Shown: positions 55,228 to 64,000 of the stretch, in pieces
Numbering within the stretch: position 1 is the stretch's first letter
How the letters are laid out: the number at the start of each line of letters is the position of its first letter
Source: Pectinophora gossypiella
Taxonomy: Eukaryota > Arthropoda > Insecta > Lepidoptera > Gelechiidae
DNA: 64,000 nucleotides
Direction of reading: 5' to 3'
Assembly (NCBI RefSeq): GCF_024362695.1
Contig: NC_065408.1
Coordinates: 14,880,001 to 14,944,000 of the forward strand
Made by a program: the position numbers and the translations under genes
Notes under the pieces: generated by a model
What the model was told of the DNA's origin: nothing
What the model saw: the letters and a program-made list of their open reading frames with translations, nothing else
Database searches by the model: none

Positions 55228-55513
55228 TCGCGCTATGTTAGCGCTCGGTCTGCGATTGTTGAAGTTAAGCAACTTTCGCAAAGGCCGACCGGCCTTTTTT
55301 AGGATGGGTGACCGCAAAAAAAAGTTTTCATCTCGAGATCCTCCGTGCTTCGGAAGGCACGTTAAGCCGTTGGTCCCTGTTGCATTAGCTGTCGTTAATA
55401 ACCATCAATCCGCACTGGGCCCGCGTGATGGTTTAAGGTCCGTTCTCCCTATCCATACATAGGGAAGGCCCATGCCCCAGCTGTGGGGACGTAATGGGCT
55501 GATGATGATGATG
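55228..55513 (+). mobile_element. SINE-C, forward copy
   Basis: GCGCTCGGTCTGCGATTGTT leads into GAAGTTAAGC (55261-55270) and GGATGGGTGACC (55302-55313), the two stretches that resemble 5S rRNA box A and box C. The body has CGTGCTTCGGAAGGCACGTTAAGCCG, and the 3' end GGGGACGTAATGGGCTGATGATGATG. The leading tRNA-type A box is lost here. Confidence 0.8.
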
Positions 55514-55879
55514 TTAGCGGAGTATAAACTTTAGTTATTGGGTAGTAGAGTCAATGAAGGGTTGACAAATGTGATAGAGTAGTTATGAAGGATTTTGCAC
55601 GTCATGTGACCGGCCGTAAACAAAAACCCGATTGTTCGAGTTCATTACTCTATGTTTAAATTACTAACTTACAATATTATAATTATTCTAATATACAGAG
55701 GGTAAAGCCCCTTATGTAAATTCACAACAATTTCGATAACATTTTGTAAGTAGATATAAGTAAACCACATGTTTAAAACTTGTAATTTCCAAACATTTTA
55801 TGCCATAATGGATGATTCTATTTCGTTTTGTATGGAAATATTACTGATAACATCTATTAGCAACTTTGTTATCTCTCTC

Positions 55880-56045
55880 TCTATTTAAGAGCTGCGCTCT
55901 TGTCGGTGGAGTAATCGCCATTCCTCTCTTCTTCCCGCCAAAACCTTCACCTCTCGATACGACACGACCTGCACCTTCTCTTTTATTTGTTTCATAAATG
56001 TTATCCTAGGTCTACCCCTTCCTCTCTTCCCTTCAATAACACTAA
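55880..56045 (-). mobile_element. RTE-like LINE ORF C-terminus fragment
   Basis: In reverse: GKRGRGRPRIT, the QVVSYREVKVLAG-like segment and a QERSS-like end. Related to 22074, with substitutions. Confidence 0.65.
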
Positions 56046-56330
56046 CATCCCTTCATTAACTTTGTTATACCACGGTTGAAAACGTTTTTATTTAGTACCC
56101 ACAATTCGTTAGTACCCAAAATTATTAATTCTTTTATTGAAATAAGCATGGCAATAAAGATGTAGAGATGTAGTGTTCTTAAGAAAGGAAAAAATGCTTT
56201 CGAAATCTTAAAGACTTAAACGGAGTGTAATCTTCAGATTGGGTAAGCGAACCCCGTGAACGCTATAACCCCTGGATAACGCTATGGACATAATGAATTA
56301 TCTTCCTCAGTTACGTCCTCTACCACGGGT

Positions 56331-56650
56331 CCCCGTGGTAGCCAAGGCAGAACGCTTGCTTCTCACTTTGAGGTCGCAGGTTCGAATCCAGCACAGGCCT
56401 AAACCAATGACTGTCGTAATTGTTCTCGAATTCATGTTTGGATCATAAATGAATATCACGTGCTGCGCGGTGAAGGAAAACATCGTGAGGAAACCCACAT
56501 TCCCGAGATATGCATTTTCGGAGGTATGTGACCTATCCTGTATTGGGCTGGTTTTCCCTTCGCGGGTTGGAAGGTCAGACATATAGTCGCTTCTGTAAAA
56601 AACCGGATCTGGCAAATCGTCAAGTTAGAAACGGGATAATACTAGAAAGT
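56331..56650 (+). mobile_element. SINE-D, full length
   Basis: CCCCGTGGTAGCCAAGGCAG is a mutated A-box region and GCAGGTTCGAATCCAGC the B box; the body and AAACGGGATAATACTAG tail follow. A short tail piece (GGGTAAGCGAACCCCGTGAACGC) lies just before it at 56238-56286. Confidence 0.75.
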
Positions 56651-57026
56651 CCTAGAAAGCTCCAAATTGAATTTATTTACTATCTAATTGATAGTCGACA
56701 GTAGAAACCTTTTTGAGTCTGTTGATATTATTTCTTTTTATTTTGGTGCAATAAAGTGTATTTGTATTGTATTGTATAATAATTTAATATTTATTTTGGA
56801 GATTACTTACGTCCTCAGACGTCGAACCCAGCCGCTTACATCTGAGGTGAACCGGTAGAATCCAAATACGGTTACCGGTTACCCCTACAATATTATAAAT
56901 GACTGTCAATTGGTATTTTTTTCAAGAGTCAGGTCAGGGTTATATTTAATTTAAAAATAATAAAAATCAGCAATAACCCTGTTTGGAGAATGCCTCACTT
57001 ACATCGTAGCTCGGTTATTATCATAA

Positions 57027-57172
57027 TTAAAACACGTAATACCGGGTTCTTACCGCGTTAGTATTAACACTTGCAAATGCCATGATCACGGGATGACTGG
57101 TGTGTTGAAATATCGGGAGTATCATATCCCTGTTTTTAACGCGGTAAGAACCCGGTATTATGTGTTTTAATT
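57027..57172. mobile_element. Foldback MITE-I, intact copy
   Basis: TTAAAACACGTAATACCGGGTTCTTACCGCGTTA at the left pairs with TAACGCGGTAAGAACCCGGTATTATGTGTTTTAA at the right. The centre (GTGTTGAAATATCGGGAGTATCATATCCCTG) matches the copy nested at 34640. Confidence 0.9.
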
Positions 57173-57181
57173 ATCGACTGA

Positions 57182-57745
57182 GGCTACGTTCACACGGAGT
57201 CATTTTTCACGTATATCGTATACGAGATTTTATCGAATATCGTAGTGACAGCCAAATTTGTATAGCAATTTTTAAAATCGTTCACACGGCGTCTATACGA
57301 GAAAATCGCGTATTCGAGACATATTTTTTACCGTATACCGTAGGGTCTTACCACCGGGAATGCGAGATTATCGAAACGATTTTAACGAATGCGATACTCA
57401 TTGGCGCTTGCGTTTACGTTGAGAAGTTCACACGGACAAACTGGTTTCTCGTACACGAGACGCACGCGGGGGCAGGCAGCCGCCAGTCGTGTTCGGAACG
57501 TCGTTTGCTAAGGTCGTTTGTTATGATGGAGGACGGATTGCCGATTACGATCGAGTCATTTATCACGCATATAGAGGATCGACCCATAATATGGGATAAA
57601 TCATTATTAATCATTGTCACGTGTACGGGATGACCGTATACGAGAAAAAACCGTGGGCCTCGCACCGTGTGAACAGCCGTCCCGTATACGGTACTCCCGT
57701 AAGCGAGAAAATATCGAATCGAATAGTCGCCGTGTGAACGTAGCC
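57182..57745. mobile_element. MITE-X copy A (564 bp)
   Basis: The ends are GGCTACGTTCACACGG and CCGTGTGAACGTAGCC. Immediate flanks are TGA (57179-57181) and TTA (57746-57748). TIRs and 3-bp TNA flanks suggest the PIF/Harbinger group. It is almost identical to copy C (59208-59771), of the same length; the differences noticed include TATTCGAG versus TAGTCGAG. The 157-aa ORF within is an artefact of a non-coding repeat. Confidence 0.85.
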
Positions 57746-58000
57746 TTACCACCGGGAATGCGAGATTATCGAAACGATTTTAACGAATGCGATACTCATT
57801 GGCGCTTGCGTTTACGTTGAGAAGTTCACACGGACAAACTGGTTTCTCGTACACGAGACGCACGCGGGGGCAGGCAGCCGCCAGTCGTGTTCGGAACGTC
57901 TTTTGCTAAGGTCGTTTGTTATGATGGAGGACGGATTGCCGATTACGATCGAGTCATTTATCACGCATATAGAGGATCGACCCATAATATGGGATAAATC

Positions 58001-59188
58001 TCCTGAAAAACCGGAAAGAGCTCCATCCCTTAGCTGTCAAAATACGGAAAACTCTAAGAGAAATACGCGCAAAGGATAAGACAGTAAAACTCTTCTGGAT
58101 AAGGGCTCATGTGGGGGTAGCGGGAAATGAACGGGCAGATGAGCTGGCCAAGGAAGCTGCGCTCAAACTGAAGGTAAAGTCCCACTACGACCGATGCCCT
58201 ACCTCGTTCGTGAAGAATAAGATAAGACATTTAACAATCGCGAAGTGGGACCAGAGATACCAAGAAGGTAAAACAGCAGAGACCACGAAGGTCTTCCTCC
58301 CGGATGCAAAAACAGCGTACCGCTTCGTGAGGAAGGCTAGGTTCACACCGACAATGGTGCAAGCACTGACGGGACATGGAGGCTTTGCGGACTACCTCTG
58401 CAGATTTAAATTGAGGACCGAAGCGGGATGCTTCTGCGACCCAGACACAAAGCAGGACATCTGGCATATCCTTTTGGATTGCCCAAAATTTGGTAGGAAG
58501 AGATTCGATTTGGAGATGCAGATAGATATGCATCTCAAAAAAGAGAATCTTAACGCAATTCTTATGGATAGCAGTAGTAGAGTTCCGTTTACAAACTTTT
58601 GTACGACCGTAGTAAAATATATTGCAGCGTTAAACAAATAATCGGAACGTATGCCGATAAGTGTATTGAGTACGCTGAATGGTATAGCATTATAAGTAAA
58701 TATGATAGAATTAAGGAAATAGGTTAAATAGAATATAATAGAAATTAAGCAATATATAAATTATGTATAAGAAACTCTACAATGAAATATATCATGGGAT
58801 ATAATTGTATTGTAGACTTAACTAGATATAAAACTAAATATGTAATACGTAAACAGGAACAAAAAAAAAAAAAAAACAAAAAAAAATATAATTAAAAAAA
58901 AAAAAGAAAAAAAAAGGATCCTAGATTATGTTGTCAGTAGAGTAAGCTCATTGTTTATATTAATGTGTTATATACCAATATATATATACATATATACTTA
59001 TACTACATCCACACAACACTTTCAATAAAAAACAATACACACCCTGAAGCTGACGAAGTGTTACACCAATAGTGTAACATGGATCTGCTTCTCCAGAGTA
59101 AAAAAATGAATGTCTCATAAGTTTTCGGATGTACAAAGTCTCTGGCCCCATGCCGGAGGACACACTGACGAAAATACAAAAAAAAAAA
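58001..59188 (+). mobile_element. 5'-truncated LINE with RNase H, 15-bp target-site duplication
   Basis: AATATGGGATAAATC flanks the insert at 57986-58000 and 59189-59203. It contains the end of the ORF (58003-58641), a ~500-bp 3' untranslated region with an internal A-rich stretch (58859-58918), and a terminal A run (about 59179-59188). It landed in fragment B of MITE-X. Confidence 0.9.
58003..58641 (+). pseudogene. Non-LTR reverse transcriptase ORF, RNase H and C-terminal domain
   Basis: The open frame of 212 codons starts mid-protein at the truncation point (LKNRKELHPLAVKIRKTLR) and continues LFWIRAHVGVAGNERADELA, the HxGxxGNERAD motif that carries the last catalytic Asp of type I RNase H. 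A C-terminal CCHC-like knuckle region follows, with C-x(9)-C spacing: FADYLCRFKLRTEAGCFCDP, then DIWHILLDCPKF. This arrangement is typical of I/R1-group insect LINEs, where RNase H follows the RT domain. The frame has no stop until TAA, so the insertion is recent, but without endonuclease and RT it cannot act alone. The methionine at 58111 is internal, not the start. Confidence 0.85.
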
Positions 59189-59207
59189 AATATGGGATAA
59201 ATCATTA

Positions 59208-59771
59208 GGCTACGTTCACACGGAGTCATTTTTCACGTATATCGTATACGAGATTTTATCGAATATCGTAGTGACAGCCAAATTTGTATAGCAATTTTTA
59301 AAATCGTTCACACGGCGTCTATACGAGAAAATCGCGTAGTCGAGACATATTTTTTACCGTATACCGTAGGGTCTTACCACCGGGAATGCGAGATTATCGA
59401 AACGATTTTAACGAATGCGATACTCATTGGCGCTTGCGTTTACGTTGAGAAGTTCACACGGACAAACTGGTTTCTCGTACACGAGACGCACGCGGGGGCA
59501 GGCAGCCGCCAGTCGTGTTCGGAACGTCGTTTGCTAAGGTCGTTTGTTATGATGGAGGACGGATTGCCGATTACGATCGAGTCATTTATCACGCATATAG
59601 AGGATCGACCCATAATATGGGATAAATCATTATTAATCATTGTCACGTGTACGGGATGACCGTATACGAGAAAAAACCGTGGGCCTCGCACCGTGTGAAC
59701 AGCCGTCCCGTATACGGTACTCCCGTAAGCGAGAAAATATCGAATCGAATAGTCGCCGTGTGAACGTAGCC
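59208..59771. mobile_element. MITE-X copy C (564 bp)
   Basis: Same ends and length as copy A. Flanks are TTA (59205-59207) and TAA (59772-59774). Confidence 0.85.
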
Positions 59772-59789
59772 TAAGAGTTTGAATTCATG

Positions 59790-60080
59790 TGTGCATCATA
59801 GATATAATTGATATCACGTGGTTTCCAGGAATTGTAACCAGTTAATGGAAATGGGCTCACAGCATCACACCCTATTACATGGGTGGGACTTAAACATACT
59901 TAGCTGGCGATGATGACGACGTGTTTATTTTTAATTATTGAAAGATTATTGCAAATACAAATATACTTTATTGCACCAAAATAAAAATAAACAATTACAA
60001 ATGACTCTTAACTACGTACATGGCAAATGGCGGCCTCATTGCGACTAAAGCGATTTCTTCCAGACAACCGTAAGGCGAGG
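59790..60080. mobile_element. Repeat fragment and reverse LINE 3' end
   Basis: 59790-59920 contains ATCACGTGGTTTCCAGGAATTG and GGGACTTAAACATACTTAGCTGGCGATG, the motifs of the 24.74-kb repeat. 59945-60080 is a reverse LINE 3' end (TACTTTATTGCACCAAAATAAAAATAAAC...GGCGGCCTCATTGCG) related to 2385. Confidence 0.55.
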
Positions 60081-60645
60081 AGAATGTAAAAATTGATATT
60101 GAAAGATTATTATTATTGTTTATTTGTATTGAGAATGTTTTTTTATATTTACTATTCAATATGTATGCCTATTTTTGGCAGAGCGTACTGATAGGTACTA
60201 CTTTAATTGATTGATTTAAATTATAGTTGCAGTTGCAGCTACCAGTTGTAGTGCCCTTACCGGGTCCATATTGATACTATAAAACTTACTTCTGTATTTT
60301 TACAACACCATAATTTCTACGAACACATGGTCGCAATAAAACATTTCTATTGCTATTTATACAAGAAATCGCTCATAAGGTGTCATACGCGCACGAAGAT
60401 AGTATTAAATTTAAACCTACTACACACCTCTGCCAACCTCTTCGGGGTTACAGGCGCGATGATCTGTTGTGTTTGTTGTTGGTCAACAAATGATCCAATA
60501 GCAGCTACATTCAATAGCGAGCAAACGGCCACCTGTTTGCTTCCGAAGAAACCGGTTGTTCGGTAATGCTGGTAATGGCGGAAATCGCAAACCTTGGCCT
60601 CCGCGAAACTTCTTGAAGGCTGAATAGTCTACTTGACGACCTAGC
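60081..60645. other. Intronic stretch without gene
   Basis: A CACCTCTGCCAACCTCTTCGGGG piece at 60424 belongs to the CCTACCCCTTCGGG repeat; otherwise nothing was recognised. Confidence 0.4.
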
Positions 60646-60674
60646 CAAATGAGGTACTTTTTACGAAACGTCTT

Positions 60675-60840
60675 TTTTGTGACTTATTGTAGATTTGCCG
60701 CAGAGGACATTAACTCATCATCATCTGCCCATTAACGTCCCCACAGCTGGATGGATAGGGAGATCGGGCCTTAAACCATCACGCGGGCCCAGTGCGGATT
60801 GATGGTAAAACATGGACATGGACATTAACTACTTGGCCGG
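60675..60840 (-). mobile_element. Z 3' end containing a nested SINE-C fragment
   Basis: TTTTTTGTGACTTATTGTAGATTTGCCGCAG and, after the SINE, ACTACTTGGCCGGA make up a reverse Z end. The SINE-C 3' fragment at 60716-60819 (CATCATCTGCCCATTAACGTCCCCAC...GTGCGGATTGATGG) has GGACATTAACT at 60705-60715 and 60820-60830. Confidence 0.8.
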
Positions 60841-61020
60841 AATTCACGCAACTTAAAAACGAAGGTTTTCTTTGGAGTTTGTATGGAAATATTCTCCTCT
60901 GACGTCATCAATAGAAGCCGTCAAACGTCGTACCCATTGTTACGTAATTGATAAATAAAATTCGAAGATAAGTCGAAAAGTAAACTGAGATTGATTTTTG
61001 ATTATATTAGACTGGCTTCT

Positions 61021-61209
61021 GAACCGGCGTGCGTGTATGAAACGATTGATGAATGTGGAGGAAGCAAGAGAAGTATGTCAGGAATCCATAGTTCCATAGT
61101 ATCTGCTTCGAGGGGTTTCATGGTATCTGCTTACCCCGGTGGGAAATAGGCGTGAGGAGTGGCATACATAAATGTATGTAATGTATGTTGTATATATGTT
61201 GTTTGTATG
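61021..61209 (+). mobile_element. RTE-like LINE end with 14-bp target-site duplication
   Basis: TTAGACTGGCTTCT flanks it at 61007-61020 and 61210-61223. It encodes RRACMKRLMNVEEAREVCQ in forward orientation, then broken SAYPG-like codons with an internal duplication of ATGGTATCTGCTT, and ends in a TATGT-rich tail. Confidence 0.9.
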
Positions 61210-61728
61210 TTAGACTGGCTTCTATTTCTAGATTAGCATTTTGTTGTTTTTATTCAAACCCAGTCATTTACCCTATTTTTTACATTACTGCATACATATC
61301 TTTCGTTTCAGGGTAAAAATGTATGAAAAATGGTAGCTTTAAAAAAACTGTCAAGTGAAAAGCATCATGGCCTAATAGGACATTGAAAGTCCTTCCTTAC
61401 GTCCCAAACCGTTCATGGAAATAATTATTTACATATTAATGACTTCGTTTACAATTTGCAGAACAAAGTTACAGTTGCTTATAAATTATTTATCAACATG
61501 TTGATGACACGTTCAATTTTGGAACAATCTCGAAAGTTCTCGACGACTTTTTGTTTGTCCTCGGAACTTTTCCGAATTAAGCCTCTTTAATGATATTTTT
61601 TTAATTTAGCAGTTTTTTTGTCATGAATATCTTATTCTATTTTTAAACTGCGTGCCTTCTATGCACTAAAAAAATAAAACGCGTTTAGTTGCTTATTTTC
61701 GCGGAATGAGGAAGTGAGTTCTTTGTGG

Positions 61729-62071
61729 AGCCGTGGTAGCTCAGTTGGTAGAGCGCTTGCCTCTCACTTACAAGGTCGCAGGTTGGAATCCAGCACAAGC
61801 CTAGACCAATGATTTTCGAATTTGTTTTCAAATTCATGTTTGGATCATAAATGGTTATCACGTGGTCAGCGGCGAAGAAAAATATCGTGAGGATACCCAC
61901 ATTCCCAAGAAATGCGTTTTCGGACGTATGTGACCTAACCTGTATTGGGTTGGTATTCCCTTCGCGGGTTGGAAGGTCAGACAGGCAGTGGCTTCTGTAA
62001 AAAACCGAACCTGTCAAACCTTCAGGTTAAGTAAGCGGACCCTGTGAAAAACAGGATGATGCTGGGGAGAT
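61729..62071 (+). mobile_element. SINE-D, full length
   Basis: The A box (TGGTAGCTCAGTTGGTAGAGCG) is the best preserved in the window; the B box is GCAGGTTGGAATCCAG. The body continues to ACAGGATGATGCTGGGGAG. Confidence 0.85.
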
Positions 62072-62198
62072 AATTATTTATTAATTAATAATGATGATGA
62101 GGGATTGAGTTCTTACTCAAACGTCATCCACCAAACTGCTTATCACCAAAAAGCTCTACCCGGTCCATGAGGAATTACTAGCGTGAGTGTATGTATAT

Positions 62199-62428
62199 AC
62201 AGGGTGTTAGTGACATCGTAACGAATACTGAGGGGGATGATTCAGACCATGATTCTGAGTTAATATCAAGTGGAATTTTCCGTCGCAAAATTCATGTTTT
62301 TTTTTATTATTTTTTTAATTATTTTGAATTCTATACTTTTGCGATCGAAAATTCCACTTGATATTAACTCAGGATACTGAGCTAAATCAGCCCCTTCAGT
62401 ATTCGTTACGATGTCACTTACACCCCTT
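62199..62428. mobile_element. MITE-G copy 4
   Basis: ACAGGGTGTTAGTGACATCGTAACGAATAC and GTATTCGTTACGATGTCACTTACACCCCT are the ends; the inner arms are AAGTGGAATTTTCCGTCGC and its complement. Confidence 0.85.
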
Positions 62429-62460
62429 ACCAGTACTACAGGTAGCCATACAAGTAGGTA

Positions 62461-62688
62461 TGGGTGTTAGTGACACCGTAACGAATACTGAGGGGGATGA
62501 TTCAGACCATGATTCTGAGTTGATATTAAGTGGAATTTCCTGTTGGAAAATTTATGATTTTTTTAATGTATTTTTAAATTATTTTCCGTTCCATACTTTT
62601 GCGACGGAAAAATCCACTTGATATCAACTCAGAATCATGGCCTGAATCATCCCTCAAAGTTTTCGTTACGATGTCACTAACACCCTGT
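62461..62688. mobile_element. MITE-G copy 5
   Basis: TGGGTGTTAGTGACACCGTAACG and TTCGTTACGATGTCACTAACACCCTGT are its ends. It lies only 32 bp from copy 4. Confidence 0.85.
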
Positions 62689-62870
62689 ATATAAACCGTA
62701 AAATAGTAGAGTTTACAAGCACAAGTTTAATATTCCACTGCCAACGCGAACAGTGCAAATTGTCCTATTAATAGTGGAATGAATATGACGACAATAGAGG
62801 ATTGTTGAGGATTGAGGACGGAAACGGGTAGGCTGATCCTGGCGCGGGGTAAAGTCCAAGAGTTCAGTTC

Positions 62871-63111
62871 AGTAGGGCTAACATGCGGAAAGTGATAAAA
62901 TTTTGTCACGGACATTTTATCGACTCTCGCGATATAATTATGTCGCTTTGTCGATTGGTGCTAATATGTTAAACCAAATAAGTCATGTCGTTCTGTCAAA
63001 ATACGAACAAAATCACGTGACACCGATGTTAGGAAAAAAGCAATTTCATCGATTACGACAAAATTGATTGAACCGATCGATAATTTTATCACGTTGCGCA
63101 TGTTAGCCCTG
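62871..63111. mobile_element. MITE-H copy 3, intact
   Basis: AGTAGGGCTAACATGCGGAAAGTGATAAAATT at the left pairs with AATTTTATCACGTTGCGCATGTTAGCCCT at the right. CATTTTATCGACTC and CGATCGATAAT lie inside; this copy defines the ends of the family. Confidence 0.85.
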
Positions 63112-63127
63112 CGCGTCATAGTCTAGC

Positions 63128-63285
63128 CACACCCCGGACACTTCACACAAAACACTTCGTTTTACAGACACTACACATTGACGTTATCGTACACGCGCAT
63201 CTGTGTGTGTTATGTTTGTTGCCATAACATTGAAGACTAAACTATGTCCGGGGGGGGGGGGGGGGGACACCTCACCCCCCGCGGT
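63128..63285 (+). repeat. Repeat R copy with long poly(G)
   Basis: CCACACCCCGGACACTTCAC...ACTACACATTGACGTTATCGTACACGCGCATC, then a G run of about 18 bases near 63250-63267. Confidence 0.65.
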
Positions 63286-63312
63286 CATTAGTCTGCAATC
63301 GTATCGCGTGAG

Positions 63313-63640
63313 ACGCCGCAGATGGCATTAACTACTTGGCCGGACAAATGGGGAGCGCTGAAGGCTCTCACCCGGTACAGCGTTTAAGACAACAGGCCTG
63401 AGGGTGCCCAGTTGGGCGCGAACCTCGGCTCAGGGCGTCGTCTGAGAGGAAAAATATTTGAAAGAATTAATCGACCCTAGTGGGTCGATAGCGATAAGCG
63501 CTGAATGAGGGAAATCGTCGACCACGCCGGCGGGGTCGGTATCGGGGACCCGAAGTGTTTGGTGTCGCGAGCTGATTGGCTGCCTCTATGGCTAGAGTAA
63601 TCGGGTCGTCGGGATCGTATATTACGTCCTTCGGCCTTCG
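63313..63640 (-). mobile_element. Z, long copy, reverse
   Basis: GCCGCAGATGGCATTAACTAC through GGGTCGATAGCGATAAGCGC to GGGTCGTCGGGATCGTATATTACGTCC, the same extent on the 5' side as the copy at 9301. Confidence 0.8.
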
Positions 63641-63654
63641 GTTACGCCGATAAA

Positions 63655-63745
63655 GACGTCACGCACACAGATGCGCGTGTACGATAACGTCAATGTGTAG
63701 TGTCCGTTTAAAACGAGACGTTTTGTATGAGGTGTCCGGAGTATG
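63655..63745 (-). repeat. Repeat R, reverse fragment
   Basis: GACGTCACGCACACAGATGCGCGTGTACGATAACGTCAATGTGTAGTGTC is the reverse of 63150-63215. The two R pieces flank the Z copy in opposite orientations. Confidence 0.65.
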
Positions 63746-64000
63746 GTTCAGGTACCACCTATGAGGACATTATGGTTACCAACTGCGATGTAAACACTCG
63801 CTTGAAAGTCACCATTGTCGCGTAAGTGACCACCTTACCAGCAAGTAATAGTATACTATTATCTCTAACAATGTAATAATGCATCTTCAGGTAAACACTG
63901 CGCCTGAGTTGTTTGTAGTCACGCGATGCTTCTAAACCGTTCTTACGTTACCTATTTACTTTCAAACAAAAGAAATTACTTTAGAGCAATAAAGCTGCCC

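Larger units (their letters stand above)
57746..59207. mobile_element. MITE-X fragment B carrying a LINE insertion
   Basis: 57746-58000 repeats copy A positions 57348-57602 (TTACCACCGGGAATGCGAG...ATGGGATAAATC), and 59204-59207 (ATTA) completes it to A's 57606. Both ends of the fragment are TTA trinucleotides, exactly abutting the TIRs of copies A and C. The LINE at 58001-59188 splits it. Confidence 0.85.
60650..61275 (+). repeat. Repeat M, split into three by insertions
   Basis: M parts are 60650-60672 (TACTTTTTACGAAACGTC), 60841-61020 (AACGAAGGTTTTCTTTGGAG...ATTAGACTGGCTTCT) and 61224-61275 (ATTTCTAGATTAGCATTTTG). The order agrees with the uninterrupted copy at 44505. Confidence 0.75.

Noticed and set aside
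55261..55313. 5S rRNA gene
   Set aside because: Only the internal-control-like stretches resemble 5S rRNA; the flanks are SINE sequence and the full 120-nt structure is not present.
57160..57633. 157-aa ORF
   Set aside because: It lies inside MITE-X copy A, overlaps its terminal inverted repeat, has no recognisable domain, and recurs only where the repeat recurs.
58231..58637. Minus-strand ORFs over the LINE
   Set aside because: They are opposite-strand shadows of the RNase H/C-terminal reading frame.

Overview
The window is animal nuclear DNA, almost certainly from a lepidopteran (moth or butterfly). It is AT-rich, has spliced coding exons, and is packed with short tRNA-derived SINEs, MITEs and 5'-truncated LINE ends of types common in moth genomes. 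The genus cannot be named from the sequence alone.

Only one host gene is supported: an ELOVL6/Baldspot-type very-long-chain fatty-acid elongase on the + strand. Two internal exons are present, 6743-6880 and 49063-49284. They join in frame (phase 2/1) across a 42,182-bp intron, and the second carries the HWYHH histidine box. The upstream and downstream exons lie outside the window, so the rest of the 64 kb is intronic DNA of this gene, including at least 6.7 kb on the left and 14.7 kb on the right.

The introns are layered with mobile DNA. I use local family labels: SINE-A, -B, -D and -N are tRNA-headed; SINE-C combines a tRNA-type A box with a 5S-rRNA-like body; RTE-like LINE 3' ends encode the C-terminus of an endonuclease/reverse transcriptase; Z is a 3' poly(A) retroelement end with many copies; MITE-E, -F, -G, -H, -I, -Q and -X are inverted-repeat elements; M, N, R, S, T and U are dispersed repeats. 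Many insertions still show target-site duplications (8-15 bp), so ends and order of insertion can be read directly.

By region: 1-6742 holds a hAT MITE, SINE and LINE fragments. 6881-7245 is a 51-bp tandem repeat just after the first exon. 12159-15841 is a decayed PIF/Harbinger transposon with remnants of both its transposase and its Myb/SANT-like accessory gene. 19-35 kb has SINEs, RTE ends and a three-level nest at 34.2-34.8 kb. 42.8-43.05 kb is a head-to-head tRNA-like palindrome. 48.9-49.45 kb is the second exon, tightly bracketed by a LINE fragment and a MITE. 57.0-59.8 kb is a composite of two 564-bp MITE copies around an internal fragment that itself carries an RNase H LINE. 60.6-61.3 kb is another multi-level nest, and 62.2-64 kb ends in MITEs and Z. 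No intact transposase or reverse transcriptase remains, and no bacterial, viral or CRISPR feature was seen.
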